A stretch of DNA of 8,492 nt from Phycisphaerales bacterium (GCA_029260335.1 JAJDDL010000355.1:1-8492); one strand, 5' to 3'. Positions 1-6,800 are shown, numbered from the stretch's first letter. Notes: generated by a model from the sequence alone, not told the origin. Translations and numbers: made by a program.

Positions 1-199
1 GAGTGATCCTCAAACCTTACGCCGGGCTATGGCAAGGTTCTCTTTGGAGATCAGGTACTCACACTTTCGCGAAGATTCTGCTCAAAGAGAGCTTTTGCAA
101 TGACCGTTGGCAGCTAAAGAAACAGCGTATCAAATGAGTCAGGTAGTGCTGCGAGTAGGTTTGCCCTAGTCGGGATCTTGCATATGCGAGTCTCAGAAA
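1..199. other. Left-edge non-coding stretch or degraded gene tail
   Basis: No complete gene is supported here. Two plus-strand frames are open from the left edge: one to a TGA at 101-103 (33 codons) and one to a TGA ending at 137 (44 codons). Either could be the last residues of a gene that begins outside the window, but neither shows a recognisable motif and both are short enough to occur by chance. The stretch is visibly richer in A and T than the rest of the window. It lies downstream of the minus-strand gene that stops at 200-202, so it may also hold that gene's 3' untranslated region. No T-rich terminator is evident on the minus strand. Confidence 0.4.
34..95. repeat. Long imperfect inverted repeat
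   Basis: Bases 34-46 (AAGGTTCTCTTTG) can pair with 83-95 (CAAAGAGAGCTTT) over 13 consecutive positions, two of them G-T wobbles. The core TCTCTTTG/CAAAGAGA is a perfect 8-base match. The loop is 36 bases, long for an intrinsic terminator. On the plus strand the right arm runs into a short T run (TTTT at 93-96), so it could be a weak terminator for a gene to the left. The pairing is seen in the sequence; the function is a guess. Confidence 0.4.
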
Positions 200-1387
200 C
201 TAACTCTCTATTCCGTTGGCGATTCCCGCCGCCTGACGAAGCCGCGTGCGCACGCGCACGCTTTGCTCGGCTTCCTTCGCCTCATCCAAGACTCGCTTGA
301 GTTCATCAACCATGGACCTTGCAGACGCGGGTAGGGCTTTGCGTGCCATTTTTCTCACCTGGACCTGGCGAGCGAGCGCGGCCGTTGCGTGAGCAGCACC
401 AAAGCGAACCACCTCGTTCTCGTCTTGCAGGCCGAACTCAAGCAGTTCCACGACGCGGGCCGATGGCAATCGCCACCCATCGGCCTGGCCCGGTCGGTCG
501 ACGATGATCTCCATAACGCGAAGCCTGCGCATGACACTGGGGTCCTGGAGGTCTTGCCTGAGTCGATTCATCGCGGCGTCTTCATGGCGTCGAAGGTAGA
601 GCAGCGTTGAGGCGGCGTCCGGCCCTACCCACGCGTCATCGAGCCACGCCTGGACGACTGTGCCTTCGCGCGCAGAGCCCTCGCCCATACTGCGGAGCCA
701 ACGGAGGAACATCTGTCGGGCTGCGGGATTGAGGCTGGGGCGTTCGATGGCCATGCAGAGCGTCTCGGCGTGCATGGTGCGCGCAGGCCAGCTCCCGCCC
801 ACGATGAGGCGCTGTTCGAGGATGTTCCACCATTGCACCTTGGAGTCCAAGGCGGGTGCGTCGAGTGCGCCGGACTCGAGGTCTTCGAGGATGGCCTGGT
901 TTATTGCAAACGCCTCTTGCGCCCAGTTCCATCGGGTGGGCGTTCCCTTGGTGGCGTTCGAGACCGCAAAGTCGGGCTTCTTTTCCTGCGTGGCCGCCCA
1001 ATAGAGCATGCGCATCGGCAGGTTAGCCGACCAGTGCTTCTCGCGTTGGATGGGCCAGATCGCAACGGCAGCGCCGAGCACCAGGAGACACATCGCCAGG
1101 ACAGCTCGACGCCATCGCCGGCGGGTTCGATAGAGCTGGCGTTCGCTCTTGGCAACCCAGCCGCACTCGGGACATTGCCGGCTCGCGATGCCCTCAAGGT
1201 CATACCAGCACTGGATGCAACGAGCCTGACCCCGGGCACGATCGCCAAGGAGCGAGCGCACGAGAGCGCAGAAACCAAGCAATGCAATCAAGCCGCCGAG
1301 AGTCATCCAGAGCCATGTCACGCCCGCACCCCATGGCCGTTTCCGGGGGCCAACTGTTCTGACGCAGGTTGGGTTAGTGTGTTCCAC
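200..1387 (-). CDS. Zinc-ribbon, two-helix membrane protein with HEAT-like C-terminus
   Basis: The product is 395 residues, of unknown function. Residues 22-43 form a hydrophobic helix (AGVTWLWMTLGGLIALLGF). A zinc ribbon follows with C57xxC60 and C72xxC75 in the form CIQCWYDL...CPECGW, then a very basic patch (RTRRRWRRA, 87-95) and a second membrane helix at about 95-112. The ribbon and basic patch therefore sit between two helices, probably on the cytoplasmic face. The remaining ~280 residues are largely helical; about 313-338 (LLEFGLQDENEVVRFGAAHA and following) looks like a HEAT repeat, suggesting protein binding. I associate this ribbon-plus-helix layout with Phycisphaerae membrane proteins (from memory). 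The start is a GTG at 1387 with only a weak upstream CAGG. An internal GTG at residue 23 or ATG at residue 28 is possible, but ATG28 would cut the first helix. The gene is divergent from the lipoprotein gene. It could be a sensor or scaffold; no catalytic motif is visible. Confidence 0.8.
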   Translation of the reverse strand: MEHTNPTCVRTVGPRKRPWGAGVTWLWMTLGGLIALLGFCALVRSLLGDRARGQARCIQCWYDLEGIASRQCPECGWVAKSERQLYRTRRRWRRAVLAMCLLVLGAAVAIWPIQREKHWSANLPMRMLYWAATQEKKPDFAVSNATKGTPTRWNWAQEAFAINQAILEDLESGALDAPALDSKVQWWNILEQRLIVGGSWPARTMHAETLCMAIERPSLNPAARQMFLRWLRSMGEGSAREGTVVQAWLDDAWVGPDAASTLLYLRRHEDAAMNRLRQDLQDPSVMRRLRVMEIIVDRPGQADGWRLPSARVVELLEFGLQDENEVVRFGAAHATAALARQVQVRKMARKALPASARSMVDELKRVLDEAKEAEQSVRVRTRLRQAAGIANGIES

Positions 1388-1436
1388 GGAGGCCTGATTT
1401 CATTCCCTGGTTCGAACCAAGTGGCTACGGTCCGCC
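1388..1436. promoter_or_regulatory. Divergent intergenic region with 12-base palindrome
   Basis: These 49 bases separate the start codons of two divergent genes, so both promoters or 5' leaders must lie here or within the coding regions. Bases 1408-1419 form the perfect palindrome TGGTTCGAACCA, centred between 1413 and 1414. A dyad in a divergent spacer is the usual setting for a homodimeric repressor or activator site. I see no convincing -35/-10 pair and no strong Shine-Dalgarno sequence for either gene. The palindrome is observed; operator function is inferred. Confidence 0.4.
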
Positions 1437-1859
1437 ATGAGAACCCTCCACATTGCCGGACCGCTATGCGCCGCTCTGATTACGCTTCCCGGATGCATCG
1501 TCGGCGAGATCCGCGATAATCTCGTGTTGGCAAACGAGTCGCTTGCCCGGGTCGAGGTTCAGCTCCAAGAGGTGAACGAGACCAATGCCCATCTCGTCGA
1601 ACTCCAAGTGACCCTGGAGAAGCTGGCCACGATCGACACGTCATTGACGAATGTGGACAACGAGCTGGACGGCATCGCCGAGAGCCTGAAGCGCCTGGAC
1701 GACCACATGGTCAGCCTCCGAAGGACGCTGCAGAGCATCGATTCGACGATCCCGTTTCTCCAGATCGCCGACGACGAGGAGATCACCGAGCGTCCGCCGG
1801 ATGCGGCTGATGAGCCGACGCCTGGCTCAGATCCGGGTGGTGGGAATGACGATGGGTAA
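1437..1859 (+). CDS. Small coiled-coil lipoprotein with acidic tail
   Basis: The product is 140 residues with no recognised family. The N-terminus is a short lipoprotein-type signal peptide: a hydrophobic run (LCAALITL) followed by LPGC, with the candidate lipidated Cys at residue 20. Proline before Gly-Cys is not the commonest lipobox but is tolerated. Residues 27-106 are rich in Leu, Val, Glu, Asp and Asn in heptad-like spacing (NLVLANESLARVEVQLQEV, LDGIAESLKRLDDHMVSLRR), which suggests a coiled coil about 80 residues long. The last ~30 residues are acidic, with Pro and Gly, and probably disordered. The expected mature form is a lipid-anchored, rod-like, possibly oligomeric protein in the periplasmic space. 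It starts with ATG at 1437, without a clear ribosome binding site. The lyase gene begins 69 bases after its stop, so co-transcription is possible, though no metabolic role is suggested. Confidence 0.75.
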   Translation: MRTLHIAGPLCAALITLPGCIVGEIRDNLVLANESLARVEVQLQEVNETNAHLVELQVTLEKLATIDTSLTNVDNELDGIAESLKRLDDHMVSLRRTLQSIDSTIPFLQIADDEEITERPPDAADEPTPGSDPGGGNDDG

Positions 1860-1867
1860 TCTGCGAT

Positions 1868-1894
1868 GAGCCCGGAACGAATCTGCGCGGGCTT
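1868..1894 (+). terminator. Possible weak hairpin after lipoprotein gene
   Basis: GAGCCCG at 1868-1874 can pair with CGGGCTT at 1888-1894 (7 pairs, one G-T) around a 13-base loop, starting 9 bases after the lipoprotein stop. No T tract follows, so this is not a standard intrinsic terminator. It may be a chance GC-rich stem or partially reduce read-through into the lyase gene. Confidence 0.2.
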
Positions 1895-1928
1895 GGAAGT
1901 TCGCGAGCCGGGGTGCTAAAACTAAGCA

Positions 1929-2879
1929 ATGGCCGAGATGGTTCGCATCACGGACGTATCGCCCCGCGACGGACTCCAGAATGAGCCCGGCTTTGTCTTG
2001 ACGTCTGACAAGGCCCGCCTCGTGGAGTTGCTCGTCGATGCCCTCGTCGACGAGGTCGAGGTCACCAGCTTTGTAAGTGGCAAGCTTGTGCCGCAGTTGG
2101 GCGACGCCGACGAGCTGCTCGATACCGTGCTCGTCTTCAAACGGCCTGATGTGACTTACAGCGCACTGGTCCCCAACGAGAAGGGGCTCGGACGGCTGCT
2201 GGCGGCGAGCGAGCGGGCGGGGATGCCATTAGTAGACAAGATCGCGCTGTTTACCGCGGCAAGCGAGACGTTCAATCAGAAGAACACCAACGCGAGCATC
2301 GCCCAGTCGATCGAGCGGTTTGTGCCCGTGGTGAAGCGGGCCAGAGAGCACGGCCTGCAGATTCGCGCATATGTCTCGTGCGTTGTGGAGTGCCCGTACG
2401 AGGGCAAGATTGAGCCAAGCCAGGTCGCCGACGTGGTCCGTCTGCTCAGCGCCTTGGAGCCGGACGAGATTGACCTCGGTGACACTATTGGAGCCGCGAC
2501 GCCCGAGTCGATCGGGCCCGTGCTGGACGCGGCGCGGCAGGCCAACTCTTGGGCCGAAAGGGCCAGTGCCGAGACCTGGGTGTTGCATCTGCACGACACC
2601 CACGGCCGAGCCGCCGATTGCGTAGATGCGGCGCTCGAGGCTGGCATTCGTTCCTTTGACTCCTCGGCTGGAGGATTGGGCGGGTGTCCGTTTGCGACTG
2701 GTCCTGGTGAGCGTGCGCCGGGCAACATCGCCACAAGAGTGCTCATCGAGCGCATCCATGCCAAGGGGTTTGAGACGCGCGTCAATCTGGACCGCCTCGA
2801 CCGCGCGAGCCATCTGGCACGCGAGTTAGTGGATCAGGCAGCCGAGGATCCGAAGTTTGGCGGGAGGGGCCTGGGGTGA
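1929..2879 (+). CDS. mvaB: 3-hydroxy-3-methylglutaryl-CoA lyase
   Basis: This enzyme cleaves HMG-CoA to acetoacetate and acetyl-CoA in the cytoplasm, the last step of leucine/isovalerate degradation. It has 316 residues, normal for bacterial HMG-CoA lyases, and one DRE-TIM-type (HMGL-like) barrel. Visible motifs are SPRDGLQNE near the N-terminus (R13 catalytic, D14 metal ligand), EVTSFVS (E44), YVSCVVECPYEG (148-158), LGDTIG (D185), HLHDTHG (H220 and H222, metal ligands), the lyase signature GGLGGCPF with catalytic-loop Cys253, and GN266IAT with the metal-ligand Asn. Two oddities: the segment after the signature is three residues longer than in the human enzyme, and the human ATED motif reads ATRV (R270, V271). 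It starts at ATG 1929 (or ATG 1938, residue 4), neither with a clear ribosome binding site. Its last four bases overlap the crotonase gene, so the two are probably one operon. The family assignment is firm; substrate is inferred from motifs and neighbour. Confidence 0.93.
   Translation: MAEMVRITDVSPRDGLQNEPGFVLTSDKARLVELLVDALVDEVEVTSFVSGKLVPQLGDADELLDTVLVFKRPDVTYSALVPNEKGLGRLLAASERAGMPLVDKIALFTAASETFNQKNTNASIAQSIERFVPVVKRAREHGLQIRAYVSCVVECPYEGKIEPSQVADVVRLLSALEPDEIDLGDTIGAATPESIGPVLDAARQANSWAERASAETWVLHLHDTHGRAADCVDAALEAGIRSFDSSAGGLGGCPFATGPGERAPGNIATRVLIERIHAKGFETRVNLDRLDRASHLARELVDQAAEDPKFGGRGLG
2863..2879 (+). promoter_or_regulatory. Ribosome binding site and GTGA start/stop overlap
   Basis: GGAGGGG at 2863-2869, inside the end of the lyase gene, lies six bases before the GTG at 2876. 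The GTG shares bases with the lyase stop TGA (2877-2879), giving the overlap GTGA. This strong Shine-Dalgarno sequence fixes the crotonase start at a GTG and points to translational coupling of the two enzymes. Confidence 0.8.
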
Positions 2880-3619
2880 TCCGATTCGAGCCGGGCTCGA
2901 TCTGCTCGATTATTCTGGATCGTCCCGAGCAGCGCAACGCGCTCACGCCGGAGATGCTCAGCCAGATCCCGGGTTTCATTGCCAGCGCTCAGGCCGACGG
3001 AGCGCGCGTAGTGGTTCTCCAAGGCTCGGGGCCAGTATTTTGTGCGGGGTTCGATCTAAAAAAATGTGTGGGCGACTCTTCTGCAATGGAGGCTCTCCTG
3101 GCCAGGCTGGCGGCGGCGATTCAGTCCATGAATACGTGCACAGTGCCAGTCATCGTCGCGTGTCATGGTGCGGCGATCGCGGGCGGGTGCGCGCTCTTGG
3201 GTGGTGCGGACATTGTCGTGGCGGACCAGGATGCCAAACTGGGGTATCCCGTCGTCCGACTAGGGGTTTCCCCAGCAGTCTCGGCACCGTACCTTCGGCA
3301 AGCGATCGGCAACGGGGCCGCTCGCCACAGGCTTCTTGATACCGAGCTCATGACCGGGTGCCGGGCACAAGAACTGGGGTTGGTCCATGAACTGGTCCCA
3401 GAACGACAAGACGTTCTCCCAACCGCGATGTCCATCGCGGCGGCACTTGTGACCAAGCCACCAAGAGCGCTCACGGAGACGAAGGCTTGGCTGAGCCAGA
3501 TTGCCGGGCCGTCATGTTCGGAATCGGATCGGGCTCGTGATGTTTCCCTGTCGCTTGTTGGCTCACCGGAGGAACAAGAGCGCCTGCGAGTACTTTGGGG
3601 TCCGAGGTCCAACGAGTAG
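2876..3619 (+). CDS. Crotonase-superfamily protein, candidate methylglutaconyl-CoA hydratase
   Basis: The product is 247 residues, slightly short but normal for the enoyl-CoA hydratase/isomerase family, and cytoplasmic. The first oxyanion-hole segment is FCAGFDLK (55-62). The second is HGAAIAGGCALL (97-108), with Gly103 expected to donate the second backbone NH. KLGYPVVRLGVSPAVSAPYL (121-140) and the following RQAIGNGAAR match the usual active-site loop and helix. The gene order, lyase then crotonase with a four-base overlap, suggests hydration of 3-methylglutaconyl-CoA to HMG-CoA just before the lyase step. The two glutamates of classical enoyl-CoA hydratase (rat E144 and E164) align with Ala106 and Val126, so standard acid/base hydration cannot be assumed. 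It could use another residue, be an isomerase or thioesterase-like member, or be a divergent hydratase. The SPAVSAPYLRQAIG segment resembles LiuC-type methylglutaconyl-CoA hydratases as I remember them. Family is certain; reaction is not. Confidence 0.88.
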   Translation: MIRFEPGSICSIILDRPEQRNALTPEMLSQIPGFIASAQADGARVVVLQGSGPVFCAGFDLKKCVGDSSAMEALLARLAAAIQSMNTCTVPVIVACHGAAIAGGCALLGGADIVVADQDAKLGYPVVRLGVSPAVSAPYLRQAIGNGAARHRLLDTELMTGCRAQELGLVHELVPERQDVLPTAMSIAAALVTKPPRALTETKAWLSQIAGPSCSESDRARDVSLSLVGSPEEQERLRVLWGPRSNE

Positions 3620-3662
3620 GGCTAGGGTGAATTCGGCCTGGGTTCTCCTCAATAGCATTGAA

Positions 3663-3685
3663 AAACCATGGACTTATCGTGGTTT
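3663..3685 (+). terminator. Hairpin after crotonase gene, possible terminator
   Basis: AAACCATG at 3663-3670 can pair with CGTGGTTT at 3678-3685 around a 7-base loop, eight pairs with one G-T wobble. It starts 43 bases after the crotonase stop. The right arm ends in TTT and is followed by GGAAC, so there is only a minimal U tract. It is the best candidate for the end of the lyase-crotonase transcript, but weak. Confidence 0.3.
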
Positions 3686-3724
3686 GGAACCCATCTGGGG
3701 CCTTCTTCGGATACTATGATGGTG

Positions 3725-3799
3725 CGAGAGGCCCATCGCCGGAGCAAGGGCCCTCGGGGCTTGGTAAAGTCACGACCCGCCAGGGCGTGGGCAAGCCCC
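3725..3799 (+). other. Two adjacent potential RNA stems in the protease leader
   Basis: The first stem pairs CGAGAGGCCC (3725-3734) with GGGCCCTCG (3748-3756): nine pairs with one bulged A (3729). The second is a perfect 8-base inverted repeat, GGGGCTTG (3756-3763) with CAAGCCCC (3792-3799). Inside its loop CACGACCC (3771-3778) pairs with GGGCGTG (3783-3789), again with one bulged A (3775), around a GCCA loop. I do not recognise the conserved core of any known riboswitch. Stems arise easily in GC-rich DNA, so a regulatory role is a guess. Confidence 0.3.
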
Positions 3800-3831
3800 T
3801 CAGCACGAGACCACCTGTTAGCCCATGGAAG

Positions 3832-3853
3832 AGGGGCCGCTGAAGCGGTCCTT
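3832..3853 (+). other. Short tetraloop hairpin before the protease start
   Basis: AGGGGCCGC (3832-3840) pairs with GCGGTCCTT (3845-3853) over nine positions, two of them G-T wobbles, around the tetraloop TGAA. It ends 35 bases before the protease ATG and leaves the ribosome binding site free. It could stabilise the leader or act as a weak terminator or attenuator stem. Confidence 0.3.
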
Positions 3854-3874
3854 GCGAGTAGGGCGAAGAGACCC

Positions 3875-3880
3875 GGGAGA
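3875..3880 (+). promoter_or_regulatory. Ribosome binding site of the protease gene
   Basis: GGGAGA at 3875-3880 lies eight bases before the ATG at 3889. This supports 3889 over the in-frame GTG at 3883, which would be too close. In-frame stops at 3841-3843 and 3859-3861 limit any upstream extension. Another ATG at 3881 is out of frame and reaches a stop after three codons. Confidence 0.6.
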
Positions 3881-3888
3881 ATGTGGCC

Positions 3889-6800
3889 ATGACCGATTCG
3901 CGTGATAGTCGTCCCGCGAGCGAGACGCCCAGCTTCGAGAATCTTGAGCAACGGATGCTCCTGAGTGCCGACGGCCCCAGCGCGGGCACGGTTATGTGGC
4001 GTGGCGCTGAGCTCGATGCGGTCCGCGACTCCTTCGTCGTGACCTTTAGTCAGGCGTTCGAGGATGTGCGGGCCGAGGCCGCGGTCGAGTTCCTGTCCGA
4101 TCGGCTGGGCGTGGAGCTGACCAACTTTGAGAATCTCGGCTCGGGCTATAGCGCCCGGCTGGATGTCGAAGGGCGTGTTCGGCCCCGGCGGGTGGATCGG
4201 CTGATTGACGATTATGACTGGTTGAACGGATTTGATCCGAATGTGACCTACAACGTCAATCGCGTTCCGGACGATCCGAGCTTTACGGATCAATGGCAGC
4301 ACGAGAACACCGGCCAGGTCGTCGGCGGGCTGCCCGGCGTGGTGGGCGCCGACTCGAATCTGCTCAAGGCGTGGGATATCACCACCGGCTCGATCGACAC
4401 GATCGTTGCGGTCATCGACACGGGCGTGGACCTGGACCACCCGGACCTGGAAGCCAACATCTACGTCAACGCGGGCGAGATTCCCAACAACGGTCTGGAC
4501 GATGACGGCAACGGGTTTGTTGACGATGTCAACGGCTGGGACTTTGGCGAGAACGACAACAACCCCGATGATGTCGCGGGTCACGGCACGGCGGTCGCCG
4601 GGACGATCGCGGCGGTGGGCAACAATGGAAACGGGATCGCGGGGGTCATGTGGACCGGCTCGATCTTGCCCATGAAGATCGCTGATCAGTTTGGCTCCCT
4701 GAGTCTTGCGGCGATCGTCGGTGCCCACGACTATCTCACCATGATGCGTGACCGTGGTGTGAACATCGTTGCGAGCAACAACAGTTATGGCACCTTCTCG
4801 CCCGTGTTCTTTGAGGATGACCAGGACGGGTTTGTAGCCGAACGCGACGCGATCCAGCGATTCATTGACTCGGGAGGCGTGTTCGTCGCCTCAGCCGGCA
4901 ACGACTCCAATGACAACGACGGTGGCTTCACCGCATTCCCCGCGGCGTACGACTTGCCGGGCATTGTGGCCGTCGCGGCAACGGACAACACCGACACCTT
5001 GTCGGCATTCAGCAGTTACGGAGCCGAGACCGTCGACCTTGCCGCTCCGGGCACGCTCGTGCGCACGACCCAAGTCGGCGGCGGATATCAATCGGCCAGT
5101 GGCACGTCCTTCTCTGCACCAATGGTCGCCGGAGCCGTCGGTCTGCTCCGCACATTGCGTCCCCAATCTTCGGGCGCCGAGATTCGACAGGTGCTGATCG
5201 ACTCCTCGCGTCCGGTGCCGAGCCTGCAGAATCGGGTGCAGTCCGGCGGCGTGCTGGATGTCGCCGAGGCGTTGCGGATCCTCGATCTGGATGGCCCGGT
5301 GATTACGGCGGTTGATCCGGGTCCGGTGACGGGCCAGTTGGACGGCAACGGCGATCCACGCGACGAGGTCGTGGTCCTGTTCAACAAGGATCTTGATCCG
5401 GCCTTTATCGATGCGGGATTTGTTTCGGTCATCGGGGCGGGCACCGACGGCAATTTCGGCACTGGTGATGACCGCGTTATTCCGATCGACTCGGTTGCCC
5501 TCGAGGGGCCGCGGGCGCTGCGCATCCAGCTCAACTTGCTCGGCCTGCTCCAGCAGCGTTTGCCAATCGATGACTATCAGCTCACCCTCAATGACGCGGG
5601 CTTCCGCGACCTGGATGGCAACTTCCTCAACGGCAATGGCACAGGTGGCGAAGATGAGGTCTACGACTTCGAGGTCGTCCCAAGCACCGGATCGCTTGAG
5701 CCCAACGACACGCTCGGGACCGCCGAATCGCTGACGTTCTCGGCAAGCGGCAGCGCCGAGTTCACGGGCCTCACGCTTGGCGATGGCGTTCGCGCCGGTT
5801 TGGATGTGGATCTGTTTGCGGTCAACATCCCGCGCGGCGGGCTGATCCAAGCAGAGGTCATCGCGCAGAATCGCACGGGCGGCTCGACGCTCGATTCGTA
5901 CCTCCGACTCTTTGATGGGCTTGGCACTGAGATTGCCTCGAACGATCAGTTTAGTGGCCAGGATTCGCTCATTGACTTCTTCGTGTCCACTGGCGGCGTG
6001 TACTACATAGGCGTCAGCGGATTCCCCAATGCGCAGTACGATCCGAACATCGCGGGCTCGGGCGTGACCCAGGCGACGGGCGTGTATGACTTCGCGATCA
6101 ATGTCGAGCTCATCGAGAATGACCGGGTCACGGCGACCGAGGACCTCAACGATAATCCCGCGAGGATCCCGCCCCAGGGCAGCCAGGGCATCTTCTCGAC
6201 AACCATCGACTTCCCAGACACCCGCGAGATCCGCGACCTCAACCTCCGCCTCGACGCGTTGCATGAGTTCGATAGCGATCTGCAGATCAGCTTGATCAGC
6301 CCGGCCGGCACGTCGGTGCTGTTGGTTGATCGCCAGGGTGAATCAGGCGACAACTTCGAGTCGACATTGCTCGATGACGAGGCTGGCGTCCCGATCAGTA
6401 GCGGCGTGGCGCCGTTCGATCGCCCGGGCGGTTACCAGCCCGACAACGCGCTGAGCGCGTTCGACGGCGAGTCCGCCGGCGGCACATGGACCCTGGTCAT
6501 CAACGACACCAAGAGCCTCGACACGGGCTTCCTGCTGAGCTGGTCGCTCGACTTCACGCTGCTCAACAACATCTTCGGCGCCTTTGAGAGCAATGACACA
6601 ATCCCGACCGCCTCGCCCCTCCAGGGCGTGAACGGCTCGGGCACGGCCCAGGTGAACGCGAGCATCGGTGATGGTGGCTTCGGCGGCCTTGATCGCGACA
6701 TCTTTGAGTTCAACGCATCCGAAGGCAGCACGCTCAACGCGACTTCCACATCGCTAGGCTCGCTCGACTCGGCGCTGCTGCTTTTCGATGAGGATGGCAC

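Larger units (their letters stand above)
3620..3888 (+). promoter_or_regulatory. Spacer and presumed structured leader of the protease gene
   Basis: These 269 bases separate the crotonase stop from the protease start and hold no recognised gene. They contain a terminator-like hairpin at 3663-3685, potential stems at 3725-3756, 3756-3799 and 3832-3853, and a ribosome binding site at 3875-3880. TACTAT at 3712-3717 resembles a -10 box, but no good -35 box lies 16-18 bases upstream, so the promoter position is unproven. If transcription begins near 3720, nearly all downstream stems would be in the mRNA leader. Confidence 0.35.

Noticed and set aside
1401..1436. Possible tRNA end: GGTTCGAACC resembles a T-arm and the segment ends in CCGCCA
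   Set aside because: The T-stem does not pair beyond one base on either side of the TTCGAAC loop, and no acceptor, D or anticodon arm can be drawn.
770..1519. 249-residue plus-strand open frame
   Set aside because: It is antisense to the zinc-ribbon membrane protein and also overlaps the lipoprotein start. Both of those have recognisable features; this frame has none.
3725..3799. Known structured RNA (SRP RNA, RNase P, tmRNA, cobalamin or c-di-GMP riboswitch)
   Set aside because: None of the conserved core sequences I know for these RNAs is present; only generic GC-rich stems are seen.
3668..3892. 74-codon plus-strand frame whose stop overlaps the protease start as ATGA
   Set aside because: The overlap is suggestive of coupling, but there is no ribosome binding site at 3668, the product is Arg/Ser/Ala/Pro-rich without a motif, and the frame runs through the hairpin-rich leader.
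3881..3892. Three-codon mini-cistron (ATG TGG CCA TGA) overlapping the protease ATG
   Set aside because: The GGGAGA site directly abuts this ATG with no spacing, whereas it is well placed for 3889. Probably chance.
3649..4728. 359-residue minus-strand open frame
   Set aside because: It covers the leader and the S8 N-terminal half on the opposite strand. The plus-strand frame carries the catalytic motifs; this one has none.
4891..6264. 457-residue minus-strand open frame antisense to the protease
   Set aside because: It lies opposite the codons of a clear S8/PPC/P-domain protein, has a biased Arg/Val/Glu/Ala composition typical of antisense shadows in GC-rich genes, and shows no motif.
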